A stretch of 10,403 bases of DNA from JBBQUN01 sp038212405. GTDB taxonomy: Bacteria > Actinomycetota > Acidimicrobiia > Acidimicrobiales > SZUA-35. Each line of letters opens with the position of its first letter. Position 1 is the first letter of the stretch. The notes below the pieces were generated by a model. The model saw only the letters and a program-made list of their open reading frames with translations, searched no databases and was not told the DNA's origin. Of the stretch, positions 1 through 6,544 are shown piece after piece. The translations under genes were made by a program, and so were the position numbers. The stretch spans positions 1 through 10,403 of the forward strand of contig JBBQUN010000170.1 in the NCBI GenBank assembly GCA_038212405.1. The letters are read 5' to 3'.

Positions 1-387
1 ATCAATCAGACCGAGATCGGTATGCATCCGTTGATCGGGCCGATGGTGCGTTCGACGGATCGAGGTCGGCAAATGGTGGTCATGGCCAACGCCGTCGATC
101 TACGGCCGTGCGACGACTCTGGCAACACCTATCGGGATCAGTTGATGATGGACATGTGGCGGGAAGCGGTCTACGAAGCCACCGACCACATCGAACACTT
201 CAAACTGCTATCGGGCGAGGCGGTCATCGTCGACAACTACCGGCTGTTCCACGGTCGTGAGCCCTACCAAGACCAGGAACGCAAGATGTGGCGAGTGTGG
301 ATGTGGACCGAGGCATCAGCGCACGGGGCGCCGGCGGGAATGCTGCACTCTGACAGCCGTCATGCCCGGGTGGCAGCGGGTGGCTGA
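1..387 (+). CDS. TauD/TfdA-like Fe(II)/2-oxoglutarate-dependent dioxygenase, C-terminal part
   Basis: The reading frame is open from the first base, so only about the last 128 residues of the protein are present. The core signature is DNYRLFHGREPY near residues 79-90. This is the usual C-terminal motif of the TauD/TfdA/gamma-butyrobetaine hydroxylase superfamily: the His (H84 of this fragment) is the distal iron ligand, and the downstream Arg in RKMWRVWMW is the usual 2-oxoglutarate-binding Arg. The first two metal ligands (HxD) lie upstream of the window. Such enzymes hydroxylate small molecules using O2 and 2-oxoglutarate; the substrate cannot be read from this fragment. The 3' end overlaps the next gene by 26 bp in another frame, which implies co-transcription and probably coupled translation with the deaminase-like gene. 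Confidence 0.85.
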   Translation: MNQTEIGMHPLIGPMVRSTDRGRQMVVMANAVDLRPCDDSGNTYRDQLMMDMWREAVYEATDHIEHFKLLSGEAVIVDNYRLFHGREPYQDQERKMWRVWMWTEASAHGAPAGMLHSDSRHARVAAGG

Positions 388-1489
388 TCTCGGCTCGCTG
401 CCGAAGGCGCACCTTCACCTGCATCTCGAAGGAGCGATGCGCCGATCGACCCTCGATGAACTGGCCGACCGGTACGGGATCGACCGACCTCCCGACACCC
501 GGCATCAGCATTTCCCCAACTTCGGTGGGTTCTCCGCGACGTACCAGGCAGCGGTGGAGTGTGTGCGAAGCAGCGACGATCTCGCTCGGTTGATCCTCGA
601 GGTGGCAGAGGACGCCGCCAGCCACGGATGCTGGTGGGTCGAGACGGCGTTCGATGCCGACCGCTACACCCTCGGCCGGGAGGGGAGCGACCACCAGTTG
701 TTCACGACCGAGGAGGCGTGTTGGTATTTCGCCTTTGCCGCCGCGGAGTTGGCCGAACGGTCGACCGGTGTCGGCATCGCTTTCGTCTCGGCGGCCGACC
801 GCACCGCTCCGGTGGAGCGGGCCATGCAACGGGCGGCGCTCACCAACGAACTGGCCCACTCGCCACAACGCATGATCGAAAGCGGCATGGCGACCTTCAC
901 CGGGCACCATTCGGCTCTGGCCGGGTTCGGTCTCCACGCAAACGAAGAGGGGTACCCTCCAGCGCCGTTCGCAGAAGCGTTCCGGCTCGCCGTCACCGGT
1001 ACCGACTTGTTGTCGATGCCCCACGCCGGGGAGATCGCGCCAACGCCCGGTGGCGGGCCGGCATCGGTCCTCGATGCCGTGGAACTGCTCGGCGCGAACC
1101 GAATCGCCCATGGCGTGCTGGCCATCGAGGATCCAGCGGTGGTCGAACGATTGGCATCGCACCAGATCTGCCTCGACGTGTGTCCGTCGTCCAACGTGTA
1201 CCTGGGGGTGGTTCCCTCATTCGAGGAGCATCCGCTACCTGCGCTGGTCGCTACGGGTGTTCGCTGCACCTTGGCCAGCGACGATCCGTTGCTGTTTGGC
1301 CCCAACCTGTTGGAAGAGTTCGAGGCCTGCCGAGAACTGATGGGGATGAGCGACCAAACGCTTGCCGGCCTGGCCCGCAACTCTTTCGAGTTCAGTGCCG
1401 CGCCGAGCGAGGTGAAGCAGGCAGCGTTCGCTGCCATCGATGCTTGGCTTGCTGCTGATCGAACCGTCGGCGCACCAGCAAGGGTATAG
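362..1489 (+). CDS. Adenosine deaminase-family metal-dependent hydrolase
   Basis: The product is 375 aa and belongs to the A_deaminase family, TIM-barrel enzymes that replace an exocyclic amino group of a purine or related ring with oxygen. All metal and catalytic motifs are visible: LPKAHLHLHLEGAMR (zinc ligands H19 and H21), MPHAGE (H221 zinc, E224 proton shuttle), RIAHG (H250), CPSSN, and ASDDP (D307 zinc, D308). The enzyme should therefore be active. Length is slightly above the usual 330-350 aa. I chose the ATG at 362 because the conserved start of the barrel follows about 12 residues later; a longer frame opening at 257 runs wholly inside the dioxygenase gene and looks non-protein-like. 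No clear Shine-Dalgarno precedes 362, so initiation probably depends on coupling to the overlapping dioxygenase. The real substrate (adenosine, adenine, aminofutalosine or another amino-heterocycle) is uncertain. Confidence 0.88.
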   Translation: MPGWQRVADLGSLPKAHLHLHLEGAMRRSTLDELADRYGIDRPPDTRHQHFPNFGGFSATYQAAVECVRSSDDLARLILEVAEDAASHGCWWVETAFDADRYTLGREGSDHQLFTTEEACWYFAFAAAELAERSTGVGIAFVSAADRTAPVERAMQRAALTNELAHSPQRMIESGMATFTGHHSALAGFGLHANEEGYPPAPFAEAFRLAVTGTDLLSMPHAGEIAPTPGGGPASVLDAVELLGANRIAHGVLAIEDPAVVERLASHQICLDVCPSSNVYLGVVPSFEEHPLPALVATGVRCTLASDDPLLFGPNLLEEFEACRELMGMSDQTLAGLARNSFEFSAAPSEVKQAAFAAIDAWLAADRTVGAPARV

Positions 1490-1539
1490 AAGCCCCGTCG
1501 AGTTCAAGACCGCTGGTTGACGGGAACTACTGTCGCCCG

Positions 1540-3261
1540 ATGGCACCAGAAATCACTGCAAGAACGTCGGCCGTGGCCCAGCTCACCGGAGCAGGTGGTG
1601 CCTTCGAGATCATTCGCGAGATGGTGGGAGACATCGAACTTCCTGTCTACGCAAACACGCCGCGGTCGATGCGGGCCGTGTTCGAGGCCAGTGTGGGACA
1701 CGGCGATCGCACCTTCCTCGTCTATGAAGCCACCCGCTGGTCCTATTTCGACCACGCCGAACGTGTCCGCAGGCTGGCCAAGCACTTGATCGAGTCCGGC
1801 GTTGGCCAAGGAGACCGGATCGTCATCGGCATGCGGAACTATCCCGAGTGGGTGTTGGCGTTCTGGACGACCCAGGTGATCGGTGCTGTCGCCGTGCCGC
1901 TCAACGCATGGTGGACCGGATCCGAACTCGAGTACGGACTACAAGACTCAGGTGCCGTTGCGGCCATCGTCGACGAGGAGCGACTCGGGCGTATTGCTGA
2001 CCCGCTCGCTGCGCTGCGTGTCACGTATGTCTCCCGCGCTCGTTCGCCGTTGCCCGAGTGGGCCACCGCGCTCGAGTCGGTGATCGAGGCGCCGGGCGAG
2101 GCGCCGCCGTTGCCCGCCATCGATATCGCGCCCGATGACCCGTCGACGATCATGTACACCTCGGGAACGACGGGTCGGCCAAAGGGTGCGGTCCAGACGC
2201 ACCGCAATCACTGCACGAATCTCATGAACACCGCGTTCGGCGGCGCGCTGGCGGCCGAACTGGCAGACCCCGCTCCCACTCCTGACCCGGCGGCGGATCC
2301 GCCGGCGCCAATTGTGGCCCTCCAGACCTTCCCGTTCTTCCACATCGGCGGGCTGACCGGTTTGTATGTCTCGACGGCGTCGGGCGTCACGCTGGTGTGC
2401 ATGTACAAATGGGACCCGGCCGAGGCCGTCCGACTGGTGCAGGCCGAGAAGGTCAGTGCGGTCTCGGGCGTGCCGACCGTGGTTCGTCAACTGTTCGACG
2501 AACTCGACCGGGAGGGTGTGGTCGCCGAGTCGCTGCGCTCGGTCGCCTCCGGCGGGGCGCCGGTGCCACCGAGCCTGATCGACCGGATCGGTGAGCGGTC
2601 GGGCCGGGGGATCCGCCCGGCCAACGGGTACGGCCTGACCGAGACCACCTCGGCCGTGGTCTCCAACTCGGGCGAGGACTACTACCTCCATCCGGATTCG
2701 GTCGGGCGGCCGGTGCCGGTCGCCGAGGTCAGCATCCGTGACGAAATGGGGCAACCAGTTTCCGATGGCACGACCGGTGAGCTCTGGGTACGGGGCCCGA
2801 ACGTGGTGGCTGGCTACTGGAACAATGCCGAGGCAACGGCACAAGCCTTCACCGATGGCTGGTTCCACTCGGGCGATGCGGCCTACATCGGCGACGGTTT
2901 CATCTACGTCGTCGATCGGATCAAAGACGTGGTCTTGCGGGGCGGCGAGAACGTCTACTGCGCCGAGGTCGAAGCGGCGATCCACGCGATTCCCGGTGTC
3001 GACGACGTCGCCGTCATCGGCGTTCCGCACGATGTGTTGGGGGAGGAGGTAGCAGCAATCGTCGAACTCGCCGCGGACGCAACGCTCACCGCCGGCGACA
3101 CCCAGCGATTCGTCGCCGAACGCATCGCCTCGTTCAAGGTGCCGTCGATCCTGTGGCGCACCACCGACCCGTTGCCCCGCACCGCAACCGGCAAGGTCCT
3201 GAAACGAGACCTCCGCTCGGCCGTTGAGCAAGGCTTCACCGGCTTCGTCCGCCTGGAGTGA
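1540..3261 (+). CDS. AMP-forming acyl-CoA synthetase (class I adenylate-forming enzyme)
   Basis: The product is 573 aa, a normal length for a fatty-acid/aryl CoA ligase of the ANL superfamily. It activates a carboxylate to acyl-AMP and transfers it to CoA. Motifs appear in canonical order: the P-loop TSGTTGRPKG (residues 207-216), PFFHIGG, NGYGLTETT (A5), WFHSGDAAYIGDGFIYVVDR (A7), RIKDVVLRGGENVYCAEVE (A8 hinge) and the C-terminal RTATGKVLKRDL, whose K552 is the lysine needed for adenylation. No signal peptide is seen. The ATG at 1540 is 50 bp after the deaminase-like gene; its upstream Shine-Dalgarno is weak. Same strand and tight spacing suggest one operon with the dioxygenase and deaminase homologue. 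The acyl substrate cannot be deduced. Confidence 0.93.
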   Translation: MAPEITARTSAVAQLTGAGGAFEIIREMVGDIELPVYANTPRSMRAVFEASVGHGDRTFLVYEATRWSYFDHAERVRRLAKHLIESGVGQGDRIVIGMRNYPEWVLAFWTTQVIGAVAVPLNAWWTGSELEYGLQDSGAVAAIVDEERLGRIADPLAALRVTYVSRARSPLPEWATALESVIEAPGEAPPLPAIDIAPDDPSTIMYTSGTTGRPKGAVQTHRNHCTNLMNTAFGGALAAELADPAPTPDPAADPPAPIVALQTFPFFHIGGLTGLYVSTASGVTLVCMYKWDPAEAVRLVQAEKVSAVSGVPTVVRQLFDELDREGVVAESLRSVASGGAPVPPSLIDRIGERSGRGIRPANGYGLTETTSAVVSNSGEDYYLHPDSVGRPVPVAEVSIRDEMGQPVSDGTTGELWVRGPNVVAGYWNNAEATAQAFTDGWFHSGDAAYIGDGFIYVVDRIKDVVLRGGENVYCAEVEAAIHAIPGVDDVAVIGVPHDVLGEEVAAIVELAADATLTAGDTQRFVAERIASFKVPSILWRTTDPLPRTATGKVLKRDLRSAVEQGFTGFVRLE

Positions 3262-3274
3262 GATTGCAGGTGGA

Positions 3275-3298
3275 TGTGACATTCGATCGAATGTCACA
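3275..3298. promoter_or_regulatory. Perfect 24-bp palindrome, candidate operator (or hairpin)
   Basis: The left half TGTGACATTCGA is followed directly by its exact reverse complement TCGAATGTCACA. It begins 14 bp after the acyl-CoA ligase stop codon and lies about 75-100 bp before the likely start of the small membrane protein. A gapless palindrome of this length is typical of a dimeric repressor site (TetR or GntR type), and lipid-related TetR regulators often sit near acyl-CoA ligases. It is not a CRP site, because the TGTGA and TCACA arms are 14 bp apart rather than 6. As RNA it could form a 10-bp stem with a GATC loop, but no T-run follows, which weakens the terminator reading. Confidence 0.55.
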
Positions 3299-3311
3299 GC
3301 GAATGAGCAGA

Positions 3312-3680
3312 ATGGTGGGATCGGAGCTGGCGCTCCCAAACCACTCCTTGCAACCTCCAAAGGGAGCACCCACAATCAAGATCTCAGAAAAGGACCGCCT
3401 CGATCTCCGTCAGGAACTCGAGCGAGTCTTCTCCAACAAGCGATTCGCCGAGATTGCCATGGAAGCAATGCCCCCAATCGACTACGACCAGCTCGCCACC
3501 AAGACCGACCTCAACGCACTCTCGCTGAAGCTTGATGGAACGACAGCTGAGCTGAGGGGCGCGATGGCTGAACTGCGAGGCGAACTGAAGTCCGACCTTG
3601 CGAACACCACTCGGTTGCTCTTTGCATCGCAGCTGGCCACGATGGTCATGATCGGCGGGTGGGTCGCAGCCGTTACCTGA
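3312..3680 (+). CDS. Small coiled-coil protein with C-terminal membrane helix
   Basis: I know this type from actinobacteria only as hypothetical proteins: an EKDRLDLRQELERVF-like N-terminus, a PPxDYDQLATKTDL linker, a heptad-rich helix (TAELRGAMAELRGELKSDL) and one C-terminal membrane helix (about LLFASQLATMVMIGGWVAAV). It would be a tail-anchored coiled-coil protein; the function is unknown. The start is unclear. The frame is open from a GTG at 3258, with ATGs at 3291 (inside the palindrome), 3303 and 3312, none with a good ribosome site. The protein-like part begins only near 3375, where AAAGGGAG sits 8 bases before an in-frame ATC codon. Initiation there would give 101 aa starting with KISEKD after the initiator. 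I list the last ATG as the conservative start. The 3' end overlaps the opposite-strand ORF by 8 bp. Confidence 0.7.
   Translation: MVGSELALPNHSLQPPKGAPTIKISEKDRLDLRQELERVFSNKRFAEIAMEAMPPIDYDQLATKTDLNALSLKLDGTTAELRGAMAELRGELKSDLANTTRLLFASQLATMVMIGGWVAAVT
3359..3366 (+). promoter_or_regulatory. Strong Shine-Dalgarno (AAAGGGAG) ahead of an ATC codon
   Basis: AAAGGGAG is the best ribosome-binding site near this small gene. It lies 8 bases before an in-frame ATC at 3375 and not before any ATG, GTG or TTG. The downstream residues (KISEKDRLDL) are where the conserved part of the protein begins. This points to a non-standard ATC start, or to an ATG that has mutated to ATC. Confidence 0.4.
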
Positions 3681-3888
3681 TCGGCACCTCCGAGACCACC
3701 GCCGGTAGCCGACTACTCAAGATCCGGGCCAGGTAATCCACGGCTTGGTCGTCGAGGTCGCCTGGTTCAGAGGCGAGTTGCACGAGCTTCTTGGCCCAGA
3801 GCACGGAGGATCGAGCCATGCGTCTGGACGAGGTCGTCTCGCCACGCTGACCACGATGAACATCGACGATCTGCACGGTCGAGCCCAT
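3673..3888 (-). CDS. Small hypothetical protein, 71 aa
   Basis: I do not recognise a family. The ATG at 3888 is preceded by CGAGG at short spacing. The C-terminal half (SSVLWAKKLVQLASEPGD, then LDDQAVDYLARILSSRLPAV) reads like two real amphipathic helices, whereas the first 25 residues are basic and less convincing. It lies 135 bp downstream of the isomerase on the same strand and ends 8 bp inside the 3' end of the convergent coiled-coil gene. A GTG at 3926 with a good GAGGA site opens a different frame that soon degenerates, so the locus could be a decayed gene whose original start was there. A small DNA-binding or antitoxin-like protein is possible, but no motif proves it. Confidence 0.35.
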   Translation of the reverse strand: MGSTVQIVDVHRGQRGETTSSRRMARSSVLWAKKLVQLASEPGDLDDQAVDYLARILSSRLPAVVSEVPIR

Positions 3889-4023
3889 GAGCCTCGTGCG
3901 ATGACTGCGACAGTGTCTTCACTCACGTCCTCAAGGCCGACGTCGCGATCTTGGCGACACTCTTCGGCGTCGAGCTGGCAAGTTCAGGGGTGGCAGCCGC
4001 TCGAAGGGCGGTGACCTGACCCG

Positions 4024-5423
4024 TCAGAGTTCGACAACGGGCAGCTCCAACAAGGCGGCGAGTGCTCGCAGCTCCTCACGCACGTCTTCGTAGACGATGC
4101 CGTAGTGGTGTTCGAGCCCTTCGCTCATCACCGTTGACATCACGTCGTCGATCGGTCGATCGAAATGCACCACACCAGCGGTCCCGCTGAATGCGAGGGG
4201 TCGACGCAGCATCTGGCCGCCACCGATCACCAGACGGTGTCGTCCTCGGGATTGGCTGACGCGACACAGGGTGACTCGTCCGGGTTTGAGTGGGAACTCG
4301 TGCAACAGCGGTTTGCGACGATTGGAGTGGATGGTCGCGACCGCAACTGCGTCGGGGTCGGCCATCGAGGCCGGGGCCAGACCGCAGTGCCAGAGCACGC
4401 CGGTTCCGTCGGCAGGGTCGAGGTCGACCAAGTCGGCAACGAACGACGGCTGGTGCCCCAGCCAACTCAGGATCAGCCCGGTGAGGTTGCCGTAGACGTC
4501 GGCCTCGCACGCACCGGGCGTGCCCTCCTCGGTCAGCATCGCCATCGGGGCGCAGGCAGCAGCGCCGAACTCGGTGAAGGTTTCGGGCCAGCAGCGCGTC
4601 GCCACGCCCGCCCATTCACGCTCGTCGATCAGAGACTCGAGCCCGACCTTGAGCGACAGACTCCGGCCGAGTTCGCCCTGGTCGACCTCGTCGAGACCAT
4701 CGAGCAGCGCTGCCTCGTGGCGCGGGCGCGGGCAACGTCGTCGGCGCTTGCCTGACCGGCCCGAGCGAACAACTCCGGAAGCGGGACTTCGTCGACCTTC
4801 ACACCCAGGATCTCCCGGGCGGCCGACCGGTCATAGGCACACGGCTCGAACCCATCGGGGCGTTCGCCGACGCGGCCAATGGTGGTGTTACGAAGCTGAT
4901 CCCGAACCGCAGTCGCAGCAGCCATGGCCCGAACTGAATGGTTGTCAAGAGAAGTGACCGTGGCGATCGGTGCACGCTCGAACCGGCGAGCGACGAGTGA
5001 TGTCACCAGTCCGGCAGCCTCGCGGTCGTCGGCGGTCCGAAAGAGCCAGCCGTAGTCGTGACCCAGATTGGTGAGGGCGTACCCCGCCAGGTTGATCCCG
5101 CAGAACGAGTTCAGCCGGAGCCGCTCACCGGTGCGCTCCTCGGGAAAGGCCCATAGCACCAATGGCACCTCGAGCTCGGCGGCACGCATCACGAGCGAGG
5201 TGTCGGCAAAGCTGGCCTGGAGGACGACGAGTGCGTCGAGGTCGGTTCGTGAGAGCGCTTCGATCCCTCTGTCGATCGAAGCCAGGTCCATGGCCGGCTC
5301 GGGCGATCCGACGACCTCGTGCCCGGCATCAACCAGGGCCTGGAACGCAGCCGTTGCTGCGCCGCAAGCGAACTCGACGTCGAAGGTCGGTCGGGCGATG
5401 GCGATCACACCGAGCCGGCTCAC
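4024..5423 (-). pseudogene. COG2407 sugar isomerase (fucose/arabinose isomerase-like), frameshifted
   Basis: Two frames together encode one protein of about 466 aa, the normal size for this aldose-ketose isomerase family. The first frame (5423 to 4629, GTG start) has the Rossmann-like N-terminal domain: MSRLGVIAIARPTFDVEF, SFCGINLAG and a stretch ending ADDVARARA. The second carries the C-terminal motifs RCWPETFTEFG, MLTEEGTPGACEADVYGNLTG (presumed metal ligands E and D), LWHCGLAP and GLEHHYGIVYEDV. Joining them with a -1 shift at about 4719 gives smooth sequence (ARAHEAALLDGLDEVDQGEL) through bases that neither annotated frame would cover well. The GTG start overlaps the aldolase stop (GTGA), so it is the third gene of the operon. 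By analogy with SftI, a COG2407 protein that isomerises sulfoquinovose to sulfofructose, this may be the first step of the pathway. Whether the shift is real, an assembly error or recoding is open. Confidence 0.82.
4716..4733 (-). other. Frameshift site in the isomerase gene
   Basis: On the coding strand the region reads GCCCGCGCCCGCGCCACG. The upstream frame runs through residue A235 and then goes wrong (ATRQRCSM...), ending at 4629. One base back, the frame becomes CAC GAG GCA GCG CTG (HEAALL...) and continues to the family's true C-terminus. One missing C in GCC(C)AC would account for it. The tandem GCCCGC repeats make a replication or sequencing indel plausible. Confidence 0.75.
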
Positions 5424-6544
5424 CGGAGGCGCTCGTGGTGGCTGCGCTCGTAGTCGGTGCGGAATGCAGAGCCGAAGTCCAGGGCGGGCACGATGATCGA
5501 GCGGTGGTCTGGATAGGGGAGCGCAGCTTCGGCCGTCAGCTGTTTCAGTTCACCCAGATACGGAACACTGGTGTCCATCAGCTGCCTGCGGGCGACGTTG
5601 AGATCGGGAAAGGCTTGGATCTCGTCCCACCAGATGGCCCGACCGGCCAAGAACCCACTGGCCCCCGCTTCGTAGGCGTAGCGAAGGATTCGGCGAAACG
5701 CCTCCTTACCTGCCCCCGCCGACAGCATCACCCACGGCACCGGCGAAGCCCGATCGAGTTGCGCGAACAGGGACCGGGTCTGTTCGATGGCCTCGGTGTC
5801 ATCGCCATCGGGATCGGGAACTTCTGTCGCAGGAATGGGGCTTTCGAGTTTGAAGACGTCGACGCCGAAGATCGGGTCGGCGAACGTTTCGACACTCTCG
5901 ATCACGTGCTCGGCCCGCTTCGCCGCCTGCTCGACGTAGCCAGTCGAATGCTGGTCCTCGCTGGGGAACGAATACACCAGCAGCTCGAAAAGGAACGGAA
6001 TGTCGTAACGTCGACAGGCATCACCGACGTAGGCGACCAAGGCTTGCTGGTGTTCGTTGACCGCCGGGTCGGCATCGGGGCGGTACCAGGCCAGGAGTTT
6101 GACGGCGTCGCCCCCAATGCGACGGATCTGGTCGACACCCCAGTGGTCGATGGTGTTCGAACGCCGTCCTCGAGGAGTCTCGTCGAAGACCGAATCTTCG
6201 AGAGTGAGGAGGAGACCCTGGCGGGGCGAGACCGCATCGATCGCCCAGGGGTAGGCGTAGTTCGGATCGAGCAGGACCGCACTGGCATCGGGACCGAGGG
6301 TCTCGACCAGGAGACGCTTGATCGCAGCAACGTCGGCCTCGTTTGCCGTTGCCTTACCTCGGGCCCTGCTGGCCAGATCCTGGATCGGCGGTCGTTGGTC
6401 GGCGGCCACCATCGTGAAACGACCGGCATCGTCAGACAGTCGTCGGAGTCCCCACACCTTGCCTGGTGACAGCTGATGCATGGTCGTTGCCGTGGTGGTC
6501 TTCGCTCCGGCAGTTCGGGTGGCGGCAGTTCGTGTGTTGGTCAT
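5420..6544 (-). CDS. LacD/YihT-family class I aldolase (putative sulfofructose-1-phosphate aldolase)
   Basis: The product is 374 aa of the tagatose-1,6-bisphosphate aldolase (LacD, COG3684) superfamily, which splits a ketose phosphate into DHAP and an aldehyde through a lysine Schiff base. Seen: FTMVAADQRPPIQ, ASAVLLDPNY, GGDAVKLLAWYRPD (K149), FLFELLVYSF (E187), FGVDVFKLESPI (K232, the expected Schiff-base Lys), PWVMLSAG and GASGFLAGRAIW. The last two segments resemble YihT (PWVILSSG, GASGFLAGRAVW as I recall it) more than LacD, hinting at 6-deoxy-6-sulfofructose-1-phosphate as substrate. The ATG at 6544 forms an ATGA overlap with the kinase stop, which decides the start; a second ATG at 6481 would remove a Thr/Ala-rich leader of 21 residues. 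About 35 residues follow the usual barrel end. The stop overlaps the isomerase start (GTGA). Tagatose-bisphosphate aldolase is the main alternative. Confidence 0.85.
   Translation of the reverse strand: MTNTRTAATRTAGAKTTTATTMHQLSPGKVWGLRRLSDDAGRFTMVAADQRPPIQDLASRARGKATANEADVAAIKRLLVETLGPDASAVLLDPNYAYPWAIDAVSPRQGLLLTLEDSVFDETPRGRRSNTIDHWGVDQIRRIGGDAVKLLAWYRPDADPAVNEHQQALVAYVGDACRRYDIPFLFELLVYSFPSEDQHSTGYVEQAAKRAEHVIESVETFADPIFGVDVFKLESPIPATEVPDPDGDDTEAIEQTRSLFAQLDRASPVPWVMLSAGAGKEAFRRILRYAYEAGASGFLAGRAIWWDEIQAFPDLNVARRQLMDTSVPYLGELKQLTAEAALPYPDHRSIIVPALDFGSAFRTDYERSHHERLR

Noticed and set aside
224..1162. 312-aa - strand ORF opposite the dioxygenase and deaminase-like genes
   Set aside because: Arg/His/Gly-rich with no recognisable motif; it is the antisense of a well-supported A_deaminase gene with intact catalytic residues.
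3275..3298. Reading the palindrome as a CRP-type site because of TGTGA and TCACA
   Set aside because: CRP sites have 6 bp between these arms; here there are 14.
1948..3375. 475-aa - strand ORF opposite the acyl-CoA ligase
   Set aside because: Arg/Asp-rich composition typical of antisense in GC-rich DNA; the + strand has all adenylate-forming motifs.
4147..4164. TCGATC-GGTC-GATCGA inverted repeat
   Set aside because: Lies inside the isomerase coding region; GATC/TCGA-rich short repeats are frequent in this DNA and it has no regulatory context.
5162..6469. 435-aa + strand ORF over the isomerase and aldolase
   Set aside because: Shadow frame: no motif, Arg-rich, and the - strand carries LacD-family catalytic residues.
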